Origin: Mycobacterium shinjukuense
GTDB lineage: Bacteria; Actinomycetota; Actinomycetes; Mycobacteriales; Mycobacteriaceae
NCBI RefSeq assembly: GCF_010730055.1
Contig: NZ_AP022575.1
Coordinates: 3,968,001 to 4,032,000 of the forward strand
DNA length: 64,000 nt
Reading direction: 5' to 3'
Shown: one piece after another, positions 33,783 to 42,261 of the stretch
Numbering within the stretch: position 1 is the stretch's first letter
Layout: every line of letters begins with the position of its first letter
Notes under the pieces: model-generated
Databases searched by the model: none
Told to the model about the DNA's origin: nothing
Seen by the model: the letters and a program-made list of their open reading frames with translations, nothing else
Position numbers and translations under genes: made by a program

Positions 33783-33965
33783 GTGCGCCGAGTCTCGGGA
33801 GGCGAGTTCCCGCAGAACATCGCCACTCGCTCACGAGCATTGGGCCGGGTGGAGCTCAACGGTGCCGGGCCGCGGCGTGCGCTGACCGGCCAGGTGTTGC
33901 CGCCGCTGTTGACGGCCACCGCCGAAGCCCAACGCGCCGGCCACCTCGGACCCGATTCCGTAGGC
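33783..33965 (+). pseudogene. DUF222 / 13E12-repeat family fragment
   Basis: The frame gives GPRRALTGQVLPPLLTATAE and AQRAGHLGPDSV, the well-conserved core of mycobacterial 13E12 (DUF222-HNH) proteins. Neither the N-terminus nor the HNH nuclease end is present. After about 33965 no similarity remains before the next gene at 34175. It lies where M. tuberculosis has PE_PGRS1 and a rhomboid protease gene. Confidence 0.5.
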
Positions 33966-34174
33966 CCACCGAATTTTGGGTGCAGGCCTCTGCGTGTCTC
34001 CCAAAGGTCGGTGGCTTTCGCGGCTAAGCTTGCCGGGGTCACGAGGAGGGGTAGCGACGTATCGGCAGCAACTACGGCGGCGGGCGACACGGCGGTCGGG
34101 GCGCACGAGCAGCGGGCACTGAACCGAGCGGAATCAACCCCGTCCCGGCGCGTTCCGCTCGACGGCCCCGATGG

Positions 34175-36196
34175 GTGGCCCCGGTGCGTCATGCCGGCCG
34201 GCTGGCGTTGCGGGACCAACCGGAGCGGCGCAGCGTCATTCCCGCGCTCGACGGCCTTCGGGCGGTAGCTGTCGCGCTAGTTCTCGCCGGCCATGGCGGC
34301 ATCCCGGGTGTGGGCGGCGGCTTCATCGGCGTCGACATCTTCTTCGTCCTCAGCGGATTCCTGATCACCTCGCTGCTGCTCGACGAGCTGGGCCGCACCG
34401 GCCGCATCGACCTCGCCGGGTTTTGGATTCGCCGAGCGCGCCGACTGTTGCCGGCACTGGTCCTGATGGTGCTCACCGTGGCCGCGGCACGCGAACTCTT
34501 TCCCCATCAAGGCCTTACCGGGTTGCGTAACGACGCCATCGCTGCCTTCCTTTGGGTCGCCAACTGGCGGTTTGTGGAGCAGCAGACCGACTATTTCACC
34601 CAGGGCGCTCCACCCTCGCCCCTGCAACACACCTGGTCGCTGGGGGTGGAGGAGCAGTACTACATTGTCTGGCCACTGTTGCTGATCGCGGTGACCCTGC
34701 TGTCGGCGGCCCGCGCCCGACGCTACTTTCAGCGAGCCACCCTAGGCGGGGTTCGGTTCGCCACCTTCGTGATCGCCACCCTCGGCGCATTGGCTTCCGC
34801 AGCGGCCGCCATCGCCTTCACCTCGGACGCCACGCTCGATCGGATCTACTTCGGCACCGATACCCGAGCGCAGGCGTTGTTGGTCGGTGCCGCGGCATCG
34901 GCCCTGCTGGTGCGGGATTGGCCGGCGCTGAACCGCGGGTGGTGTCTGATCCGAACCCGGTGGGGGCGGCGGGTCGCCCGCTCGCTGCCGGTCGGTGGGC
35001 TGGCCGGGCTGGCGGCGATTGCCCACCACGCGACCGGCGGCGCGAGCGTGTTCCGCCAGGGTCTGTTGATCGCGGTGGCGATGTCCGCGGTCCTCGTGGT
35101 CGCCCCGGCGGCGATGGAGCAACGTGGGTTGGTGGCCCGCATGCTGGCCTGGCGCCCGTTGGTCTGGCTGGGCACCATCTCGTACGGCGTCTATCTGTGG
35201 CACTGGCCAATCTTTCTGGCGCTCAACGGGGAACGCACCGGTTGGACCGGCGTCGAACTGTTCGCAGCTCGGTGCGCCGTCACGGTGGCGGTGGCCTACG
35301 CGTCGTGGTGGCTCATCGAACAACCCATCCGCCGCTGGCGACCCGAGCGGGTGCCGCTGTTGCCACTGGCGGCCGCCACCGTCGCGACCGCCGCCGCGGT
35401 GACGGTGCTGGTCGTCCCCGTCGGTACCGGACCCGGGTTACGGGAGGTCGGCCTTCCGCCCGGGGTGTCGGCGGTGGCCGTGGTGTCGCCATCGCCGCCG
35501 GGAACCGGCCAGCCGGCGCCGGAACCCGGGCCGCGAGATCCGAACCAGCCGTTCACCGTTTCGGTATTCGGTGATTCCATCGGGTGGACGTTGCTGCACT
35601 ACCTTCCGCCGACGCCAGGATTCAGGTTCATCGACCACACAGTCATTGGCTGCAGCCTGGTGCGCGGCACACCATATCGGTACATTGGCCAGACCCTGGA
35701 GCAGCGGGCGGAATGCGATGGCTGGCCGGGCCGGTGGTCTGCGCAGATCAGCCAGGACCGGCCGGACGTGGCGTTGCTGATCATCGGTCGTTGGGAGACC
35801 GTCGACCGCGTCAACGAGGGAAGGTGGACCCACATCGGCGACCCGACCTTCGATGCGTACCTCAAGGTCGAGCTGCAACGAGCGCTGAATATCGTGGGCT
35901 CCACCGGCGTTCGGGTGATGGTCACGACGGTGCCCTACAGCCGGGGTGGTGAGAAGCCCGACGGCCGCTTGTACCCGGAAGACCAACCCGAGCGGGTGAA
36001 TCAATGGAACGCCATGTTGCGCGACGCGATTGGCCGGCGTCCCAACGCCGGCGTCATCGATCTGAACAAAAAGCTATGCCCCGACGGGGTTTACACACCC
36101 AAGGTCGACGGCGTCAAGGTACGCAGTGACGGTGTCCACCTGACCCCGGAAGGCGTGAAATGGCTGCTGCCGTGGCTTGAAGAGTCGCTGCGGTAG
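34175..36196 (+). CDS. OafA-type membrane acyltransferase with SGNH domain (Rv0111 ortholog)
   Basis: The protein is 673 residues from GTG 34175; the start is uncertain. The N-terminal acyltransferase_3 domain has the catalytic His region (VALVLAGHGGIPGVGGGFIG), the marker VDIFFVLSGFLITSLLLDE, and about ten spans with WSLGVEEQYYIVWPLLL and YLWHWPIFL. After a Pro-rich linker, a C-terminal SGNH hydrolase-like domain follows: TVSVFGDSIGWTL (nucleophile Ser) and DGVHLTPEGVKWLLPW (Asp-x-x-His). Fusion proteins of this kind O-acylate cell-surface glycans. The order ctpI, Rv0111, ldtA matches M. tuberculosis with Rv0112-Rv0115 missing. Confidence 0.88.
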   Translation: MAPVRHAGRLALRDQPERRSVIPALDGLRAVAVALVLAGHGGIPGVGGGFIGVDIFFVLSGFLITSLLLDELGRTGRIDLAGFWIRRARRLLPALVLMVLTVAAARELFPHQGLTGLRNDAIAAFLWVANWRFVEQQTDYFTQGAPPSPLQHTWSLGVEEQYYIVWPLLLIAVTLLSAARARRYFQRATLGGVRFATFVIATLGALASAAAAIAFTSDATLDRIYFGTDTRAQALLVGAAASALLVRDWPALNRGWCLIRTRWGRRVARSLPVGGLAGLAAIAHHATGGASVFRQGLLIAVAMSAVLVVAPAAMEQRGLVARMLAWRPLVWLGTISYGVYLWHWPIFLALNGERTGWTGVELFAARCAVTVAVAYASWWLIEQPIRRWRPERVPLLPLAAATVATAAAVTVLVVPVGTGPGLREVGLPPGVSAVAVVSPSPPGTGQPAPEPGPRDPNQPFTVSVFGDSIGWTLLHYLPPTPGFRFIDHTVIGCSLVRGTPYRYIGQTLEQRAECDGWPGRWSAQISQDRPDVALLIIGRWETVDRVNEGRWTHIGDPTFDAYLKVELQRALNIVGSTGVRVMVTTVPYSRGGEKPDGRLYPEDQPERVNQWNAMLRDAIGRRPNAGVIDLNKKLCPDGVYTPKVDGVKVRSDGVHLTPEGVKWLLPWLEESLR

Positions 36197-36647
36197 CCGC
36201 CAATTCGCGGGCCCAGCAGCACCGCCGCCGCCCGACCGCAGGCGCTGCCGCAACCGGTGGATCCGGCGATGCGTCGGCCATGCTTGCCGGGTAGGCCCGT
36301 CGTTTGACGTGCCGCGGCCCCGGTGGAACCATGGATACGCGGGCACTTCGCTCAGCGAGGCGCCTACCAGCCGAAACCTCGGGAGGAACGCGTTCGACGG
36401 CTCGCCCGCCGGGTCATTCGCTTCCGGTTCCCTACAGGTGAAGGTGGCGACACCCGCGGGTGTCCTGGCCGTGAGGAGGTGAGGGCGAGATGAGTCCCAG
36501 CGATAGTTCCTATCCGAAATCCGTCTTGTCCCGATCCGGCACCGGCATCTATCGCGTCGGCTGAAATTCTCGGACATTCGCCGTTGGTAGTTCACCGGGC
36601 CGACACGCTCTGACTGACGCCAATCGGGCCTCCGAGAGGAGCAAATC
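36197..36647. other. Intergenic stretch without recognisable gene
   Basis: No coding frame on either strand here has a plausible start, composition or homology. Open frames antisense to the acyltransferase end run into it but look like shadows. The only apparent signal is the GAGAGGAG ribosome site just before the small frame at 36648. Confidence 0.5.
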
Positions 36648-36857
36648 ATGGCTTTTGTTGTTGCACAACGAGTCACCCGTGTCACAGGTAGCGGGCGGTC
36701 GTTGCTGCGTGCGGGTCGGCGCCTGACGGACAGGTTGCGCGCGGCGCGCAACCTGACCGCCGAGCGCCGTGCCGACCGGTATGTGACGCGGATGCCGATC
36801 GCGGTGATCACCGCGTCGTTGGGCGGGCATCCGACGCCCGGTCCACCACGACCGTGA
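36648..36857 (+). CDS. Small basic hypothetical protein
   Basis: ATG 36648 has a good GAGAGGAG site seven bases upstream. The 69-residue product (MAFVVAQRVTRVTGSGRSLL, then about ten Arg in the next 30 residues, then MPIAVITASLGG) is strongly basic with a short hydrophobic end. No family is recognised. The IS30 element begins about 35 bp after the stop, so the gene may have been shortened. The Shine-Dalgarno is the main support for translation. Confidence 0.4.
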   Translation: MAFVVAQRVTRVTGSGRSLLRAGRRLTDRLRAARNLTAERRADRYVTRMPIAVITASLGGHPTPGPPRP

Positions 36858-36885
36858 ATCTGACGACGGCCCAGCGGCCTTGGAT

Positions 36886-38261
36886 TCAGGCGGTCGCTGC
36901 AACAAAAGTGGACGGGTCTGAGAGTAGTCGGTCGAGTTCTTCGGCGGGGGTGCGCCAGCCGAGACGTTTGCGGGGTCGGGCGTTGAGTTCGGCGGCGACG
37001 TTGTCGAGGATCCCGGGTCCGTGGAAGGACAGGTCGGTGCCTTTGGGGAAGTACTGGCGAAGCAGGCCGTTGGTGTTCTCGTTGGTGCCGCGTTGCCAGG
37101 GGCTGTGTGGGTCGCAGAAGTAGATCGGCAGCCCGGTGGCCTCGGTGATCTTGGTGTGCAGCGCCATCTCGGCGCCTTGGTCCCAGGTCAACGATCTGCG
37201 CAGGATTTCGGGGATGTCGGGGATCTTTGCGGTGATGGCCTCGGCGACGGTGGCGGCGGTGTGGTCACCGGGTAAGTGCAGCAGCATCACGAACCCGGTG
37301 GTGCGCTCCACCAGGGTCCCTATCGCCGAACCGCTGTTGGCGCCGATGATCAGGTCGCCTTCCCAGTGGCCTGGGATGGCCCGGTCGTCGGCCTCGGCGG
37401 GTCGCTCACTGATGTTGACCATGCCTGCCTTGAACCGGTTGCGGTCTTCTATATCTTTGCGGCCCTGCGGTTTTCGTTGCGTCCTTCCGGTGCGCAGCGC
37501 GGTCTTGACCTGCCGGGCCAGTTCCCCGCGGGGCTGGACGTACATTGCCTGGTAGATCGTCTCGTGTGACACCCACATCTCCGGATCGTCGGGGAAGTCC
37601 TCACGCAGCCGCCCGGCGATCTGCTCGGGGCTGTGCCGCTGCTGCAAGCGTCGCACAACCTCGGCCAACAGCGCCGGTTGGACTCCAGCTTGCGCGCCTT
37701 GGGGCGGGCGCGGTTGGCGTCAACGGCGTCCTGGGCGATGCGGGCACGGTACCCACAGCTCGTCGCCCCCCGGCATACCTCCCGACCAATCGTGGATGGA
37801 TGCCGTCCCAACAGTCGCGCGGCCCCAGCCTGCGTATACCCCGCGACGAGTAGCTCCTCTAATCGGCAACGTTCGACAAACGACATCGACCGCGACGCCG
37901 CGTCGGGCTCTTCACCAGCAGGAATAGGTGTTCTCGGCACGTATCCAGCCTGATCGACCCAGCGCAGAGCGGTGTGCTCCGACACGCCGGCGATTACCGC
38001 CGCCTGCGTCGGCGTCGCCCCCGTGCGCAGCGCCTCCCAGAATGCATCCCTGACCTCGGCCGAGTACCGGATGCCGTAGTGCTTCGGATTGGTCTGATAC
38101 CCCGCGGCCTTGGCCCATTTCCGGCCCGTCAAACCCGCCACCCCGGCCACCGTGGCCGCCGCCGTCGGTGATAGCCCCGATTGCAGCGCCTTCCAGAACT
38201 TCTCCCGCACCCCATCCGGCACCCGATCCCCCGGACCCCGAAACCCCGTCTGGTAACCCAT
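36886..38261 (-). pseudogene. IS30-family transposase, single-base frameshift
   Basis: The head (from 38261, MGYQTGFRGPGDRVPDGVRE) has HTH modules, including SFVERCRLEELLVAGYTQAG. At ARPKARKLESN (about 37680) the frame breaks. The tail (AEVVRRLQQRHSPEQIAGRL...) continues in the next frame to 36886. One extra C in the junction would rejoin them as ESNPALLAEVV. The catalytic D-D-E set is present: HWEGDLIIG, TWDQGAEMALH and PHSPWQRGTNENTNGLLR. Full length would be near 455 residues, longer than typical IS30 transposases because of the N-terminal extension. As read, it is inactive unless programmed frameshifting occurs. Confidence 0.85.
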
Positions 38262-38297
38262 GCAGCACCAACACCTCTCGGTCAGGTGTTGCAGCGA
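36894..38297. mobile_element. IS30-family insertion sequence
   Basis: Terminal inverted repeats TCGCTGCAACA (36894-36904) and its complement TGTTGCAGCGA (38287-38297) bound the transposase gene, giving about 1.4 kb. The match is 11 bp exactly; beyond it the ends diverge. No clear short target duplication is visible. It occupies the interval that carries the heptose genes (Rv0112-Rv0115) in M. tuberculosis. Confidence 0.7.
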
Positions 38298-38361
38298 TCA
38301 CTTGAGGCTAAGGCCGTGTCCTGTCGTCAGTTTCACGGTCGGCGCAACACCGGGAGGGTAG

Positions 38362-39117
38362 CTAGCCGACCACCTCGATGGGATCGCCGATGGTGACGGC
38401 GTTGAAGTACCACGCGGCATTATCCGGGCTTAGGTTGATGCAGCCATGGCTGACATTGGCGTAGCCCTGTGAGTTCACCGACCACGGCGCCGAGTGCACG
38501 TAGACACCGCTCGAGGTGACGCGAACCGCGTAATGGGCGGTGATCAGATACCCGTCCGAGGAATTCAGCGGGATGCCGATGGTCCGCGAGTCCATCACGA
38601 CGGTGCGCTCCTTGGACATGGCGTGAAAGCTACCGATCGGCGTCGGTCGGCTGGGCTTACCCATCGAGGCCGGCATGGTGCGAAGGACTTCCCCGTTTCT
38701 GCTGACGGTGAAGGTGTGCGCGGAAATGCTGGCAACCCCCAGGAGTTCATCACCGGTCTCGAAGCCTTCCGTCAGTTCCTGCACGGCCACCGAGATCCGG
38801 GCGTGCGGCGGCCAATACCTGTCCGGAACCCACTGCACCACAATGCTATTGATCCACTCGAAACGGCCGGTCATGTTGTGCGGTGAGCTGATGCGGATGC
38901 TACGCTCGGCGGCGCGGCGATCGGTCACCGGCGCGCTGAAGCTGACCACCACCGGGTGCGCCACGCCCACCACCGAGCCATTGGCCGGCAACACCGAAGC
39001 AACGGCCGGGGTCGGCACCGGTACCGCGACGGCACCGGTCGCGGGGTTGCCCGACCCGGCCGCGGCCAGCGCGGCGATCGCGGCCATAACGAACAGACAA
39101 CGAACCACTCGACGCAT
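38362..39117 (-). CDS. ldtA: L,D-transpeptidase LdtA
   Basis: The protein is 251 residues from ATG 39117, the same length as recalled for Rv0116c. It has a signal/anchor segment (CLFVMAAIAALAAAG), an Ig-like domain (PAVASVLPANGSVVGVAHPV) and a YkuD catalytic domain ending VSHGCINLSPDNAAWYF, with the catalytic Cys in S-H-G-C and His in YVHSAPWSVNSQGY. It forms 3-3 crosslinks in peptidoglycan outside the membrane. It is divergent from oxyS. Confidence 0.92.
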   Translation of the reverse strand: MRRVVRCLFVMAAIAALAAAGSGNPATGAVAVPVPTPAVASVLPANGSVVGVAHPVVVSFSAPVTDRRAAERSIRISSPHNMTGRFEWINSIVVQWVPDRYWPPHARISVAVQELTEGFETGDELLGVASISAHTFTVSRNGEVLRTMPASMGKPSRPTPIGSFHAMSKERTVVMDSRTIGIPLNSSDGYLITAHYAVRVTSSGVYVHSAPWSVNSQGYANVSHGCINLSPDNAAWYFNAVTIGDPIEVVG

Positions 39118-39391
39118 GGCGCTCCCCCTTCGAGATGGTGCGATCAACTCAACGGCATTCTAGTTGCTATCTACCCAGCGCGGGCCGCAGCAAACAAATC
39201 CGGCTGTCGATGCGGCCCGGGTCGATCCGGCCTTCCAGCTGGCCATCGGTCGCGACGGTGGCCCGGGCCGCCGCGCCCGACCGCACCGGTCGGTGACGCC
39301 GTCCACTGTCTGGTGGGAACCCATCTGCGGCACCGGATTAGCCGCCCGGTAACCTCACCGACACCGGTGCCCGAGAGCCGAGGAGGTGCGG

Positions 39392-40336
39392 GTGCTCTTC
39401 CGCCAGCTGGAGTACTTCGTCGCGGTCGCGCAGGAGCGGCACTTCGCTCGGGCCGCCGAGCGATGTTACGTATCACAGCCCGCGCTGTCCTCGGCGATCG
39501 CCAAGCTGGAACGGGAACTCAATGTCACCCTGATCAATCGCGGCCACAGCTTCGAGGGCCTCACCCCCGAGGGCGAGCGGTTGGTGGTGTGGGCCAAGCG
39601 AATACTCGCCGAGCACGCCGCGTTCAAGGCCGAGGTGAACGCGGTACGGTCCGGCATCACCGGAACGCTTCGGCTGGGAACGGTGCCGACCGCATCGACC
39701 ACGGCGTCCCTGGTGCTGTCGGCCTTCTGCTCCGCTCATCCGTTGGCCAAGGTGCAGATCCGTTCCCGGCTGGCGACCACGGAGCTGTACCGGCGGCTGC
39801 GCGACTTCGAGCTCGACGCCGTCATCGCGCACCGCGCACCCGCGGACGTGCCCGAGGTGGAGGTGGTGCCGCTCTACCAGGAGCACTACGTGCTGCTATT
39901 GCCGGCGGACATGCTGCCCCCGGGTGCGTCGACGCTGGCATGGCCGGACGTCGCTCAGCTGCCACTGGCATTGCTGACACCGGACATGAGCGACCGGCAG
40001 ATCATCGACGGAGCCTTTGCCGACCACGGCGTCACGGTTAGCCCCCAAGTCGAAACCGATTCGGTCGCATCGCTATTCGCACAGGTCGCAACCGGCAACT
40101 GGGCCTGCATCATTGCGCACACCTGGCTGTGGACCACACCGTTGACCGGGCCCATGACCGGTCAGATCCGAGCGGTGGAACTCGTCGATCCGGTGCTGAC
40201 GGCCCCGATCGTGCTCGCTACCAACGCCGTTGGGCCGGGCTCGCCCGTTGCCCGGGCGTTCATCGGCTGCGCGCAACGGCTCGCGCTGGAGGAGTTCTTC
40301 GAGGCCCAGTTGCGCGAAATCACCCGGCGGCGCTGA
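39392..40336 (+). CDS. oxyS: LysR-family regulator OxyS
   Basis: The protein is 314 residues from GTG 39392, chosen because AGGAGG lies 5 bp upstream and the size equals that recalled for Rv0117. The LysR helix-turn-helix is HFARAAERCYVSQPALSSAI, followed by an effector domain. The M. tuberculosis protein is an oxidative-stress regulator. The 3' end overlaps oxcA by 17 bp (convergent), and ldtA is divergent on the other side. Confidence 0.9.
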   Translation: MLFRQLEYFVAVAQERHFARAAERCYVSQPALSSAIAKLERELNVTLINRGHSFEGLTPEGERLVVWAKRILAEHAAFKAEVNAVRSGITGTLRLGTVPTASTTASLVLSAFCSAHPLAKVQIRSRLATTELYRRLRDFELDAVIAHRAPADVPEVEVVPLYQEHYVLLLPADMLPPGASTLAWPDVAQLPLALLTPDMSDRQIIDGAFADHGVTVSPQVETDSVASLFAQVATGNWACIIAHTWLWTTPLTGPMTGQIRAVELVDPVLTAPIVLATNAVGPGSPVARAFIGCAQRLALEEFFEAQLREITRRR

Positions 40337-42056
40337 CCCGGTGTGCTCCGGCGGCGGCCGCGCTGGTGGGGTTCAGGCCCGCCAGGTGTCCGCTCTCCAC
40401 CCCGGCGCCGGGGTCGATTTCGCAGTCGATGATCGCTGGCCGGTTGGCCGCCAGCGACTCGGTCAGCGCGGCGGCCAGCTCGGACGCAGTGGTCACATGA
40501 TATCCCTTGCCGCCGAAGGCCTCTGCGATCAGCTCGTGATGCGCGCCGGCGTTCAGCACGGTGGGCGCGGGATCCTTGTCGGCGCCGGCGGCGCCGGCGG
40601 CGATCTCGTCACCCCGATAGACACCGCCGTTGTTGAGGATCACCACGGTGACCGGCAGCCGGTAGCGGCAAACGGTTTCGACTTCCATGCCGCTGAATCC
40701 GAATGCGCTGTCACCCTCGATGGCGACGACCGGCCGGCCGGTCTCCACCGCGGCGGCGATGGCATAGCCCATGCCGATGCCCATCACGCCCCACGTTCCG
40801 GTGTCGAGCCGGTGTCGCGGCAACTGCATGTCGATGACGTTGCGGGCCAGGTCCAATGCGTTGGCGCCCTCGTTGACCACATAGACGTCCGGGTTGCGTT
40901 GCAGCACACTCCGTATCGCGCCGAGCGCGTTGTAGAACCGCATCGGGTGCGATGCTTCGGCGAGCCGCGCGCGCATCTTGGTGTTGTTTTGCGCCTTGCG
41001 ATGGGCGAGTTGGCTGGTCCACGCCGGGGGTGTGACGATCGGATGCGCGGCCAGGCCGGCCAGCAGCGCCGCCATCACCGAACCGATGTCGCCATGTAGC
41101 GGTGCCGCGATCGGCCGGTTGCTGTCGAACTCCGACGCCTCGACATCGACCTGGATAAACTTGGCGTCGACCGACCATTGTGGCGACTCTCCGTGGCCGA
41201 GTAGCCAATTCAGCCGGGCACCGACCAGCAAGACCGCGTCGGCGCACCCGATTGCCAGCGATCGGGCCGCGGCCGCCGACTGCGGATGTGCATCCGGCAG
41301 CAGCCCTTTGGCCATCGACATCGGCAGGAAGGGCATGCCGGTGGCTTCCACAAATTCTCGAATCACGTTGTCGGCCTGAGCATATGCGGCGCCCTTGCCC
41401 AGCACGATCAGCGGCCGCCGCGCCCGCGCCAGCAGGTCCAGCGCGCGTTCCACCGCCGCCGGTGCCGGCGGCTGCCGCGGAGCCGGGTCGACGAGCCGCC
41501 AGACGGTGTCGGCGGCCGCCGAGGCATCCATGGCTTGGCCGAGCACGTCGCCGGGGATGTCGAGATAAACCCCGCCCGGGCGCCCGGAGATCGCGGTGCG
41601 GAGGGCGCGAGCGACACCGCGCCCGATGTCCTCGACGCGGCCGATCCGGTAGGCGTCCTTGACGACCGGCCGAGCCACGTTGAGCTGGTCGATCTCCTGG
41701 TAGTCGCCGCGCTGCAGGTCCACCACCGACCGCCGGCCGGATCCGGAGATCTGGATCATCGGAAAGCAGTTCGCGGTGGCGTTGGCTAGCGCCGGCAGGC
41801 CGTTGAGAAACCCTGGCCCGGAGGTCGTCAGGCACACCCCGGGGCGCGCCGTCAGGAACCCGGCGGCGGCGGCCGCATTGCCGGCGGACGCCTCGTGGCG
41901 GAAACCGATATAGCGGATCCCCGACGCCTGGGCGGTGCGGGCGAGGTCGGTGATCGGGATGCCGACGACCCCGTAGATGGTCTTAACGTCGTTGGCCTGC
42001 AGCGCGTCCACCACCAGGTGAAAACCGTCGGTCAGTCCAGTCGATGGTGCGGCCAT
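40320..42056 (-). CDS. oxcA: Oxalyl-CoA decarboxylase-type thiamine enzyme OxcA
   Basis: The protein is 578 residues from ATG 42056, after GAGGAG. Thiamine-diphosphate enzyme landmarks are YGVVGIPITDLARTA and RHEASAGNAAAAAGFLTARP (catalytic Glu region), then EGDSAFGFSGMEVETVCRYR and VVILNNGGVYRGDE (cofactor and metal binding). Oxalyl-CoA decarboxylase makes formyl-CoA and CO2; some relatives are 2-hydroxyacyl-CoA lyases. It is divergent from fadD7, which in oxalate-using organisms supplies the CoA thioester. Confidence 0.88.
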   Translation of the reverse strand: MAAPSTGLTDGFHLVVDALQANDVKTIYGVVGIPITDLARTAQASGIRYIGFRHEASAGNAAAAAGFLTARPGVCLTTSGPGFLNGLPALANATANCFPMIQISGSGRRSVVDLQRGDYQEIDQLNVARPVVKDAYRIGRVEDIGRGVARALRTAISGRPGGVYLDIPGDVLGQAMDASAAADTVWRLVDPAPRQPPAPAAVERALDLLARARRPLIVLGKGAAYAQADNVIREFVEATGMPFLPMSMAKGLLPDAHPQSAAAARSLAIGCADAVLLVGARLNWLLGHGESPQWSVDAKFIQVDVEASEFDSNRPIAAPLHGDIGSVMAALLAGLAAHPIVTPPAWTSQLAHRKAQNNTKMRARLAEASHPMRFYNALGAIRSVLQRNPDVYVVNEGANALDLARNVIDMQLPRHRLDTGTWGVMGIGMGYAIAAAVETGRPVVAIEGDSAFGFSGMEVETVCRYRLPVTVVILNNGGVYRGDEIAAGAAGADKDPAPTVLNAGAHHELIAEAFGGKGYHVTTASELAAALTESLAANRPAIIDCEIDPGAGVESGHLAGLNPTSAAAAGAHRVSAAG

Positions 42057-42152
42057 GGTGGCGACTCCTCGGATGCGTGTCGGGTGCTTCGGCCATCTTT
42101 GATCGGGCACGCCAACCGTGTCCAAAACCGGCTCGCTATGTGGCGATACACG

Positions 42153-42167
42153 CCGGTTATCGACCGG
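42153..42167. promoter_or_regulatory. Palindrome between oxcA and fadD7
   Basis: CCGGT-TATCG-ACCGG is a perfect 15-bp inverted repeat in the 205-bp divergent intergenic region. It is a candidate operator controlling both genes; OxyS or another local regulator could bind it. Confidence 0.3.
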
Positions 42168-42261
42168 TAGCGGATCGGTATTGGACAACCGGGGACGGTC
42201 ACCGGCATGGTGCTGACCAGGCGCCCACGTGGCGCCGGGCTACGGAAAAGGAGCGCACCCG

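Noticed and set aside
36074..36811. 245-codon minus-strand frame after the acyltransferase gene
   Set aside because: It overlaps the conserved acyltransferase 3' end in antisense and the product has no protein-like pattern.
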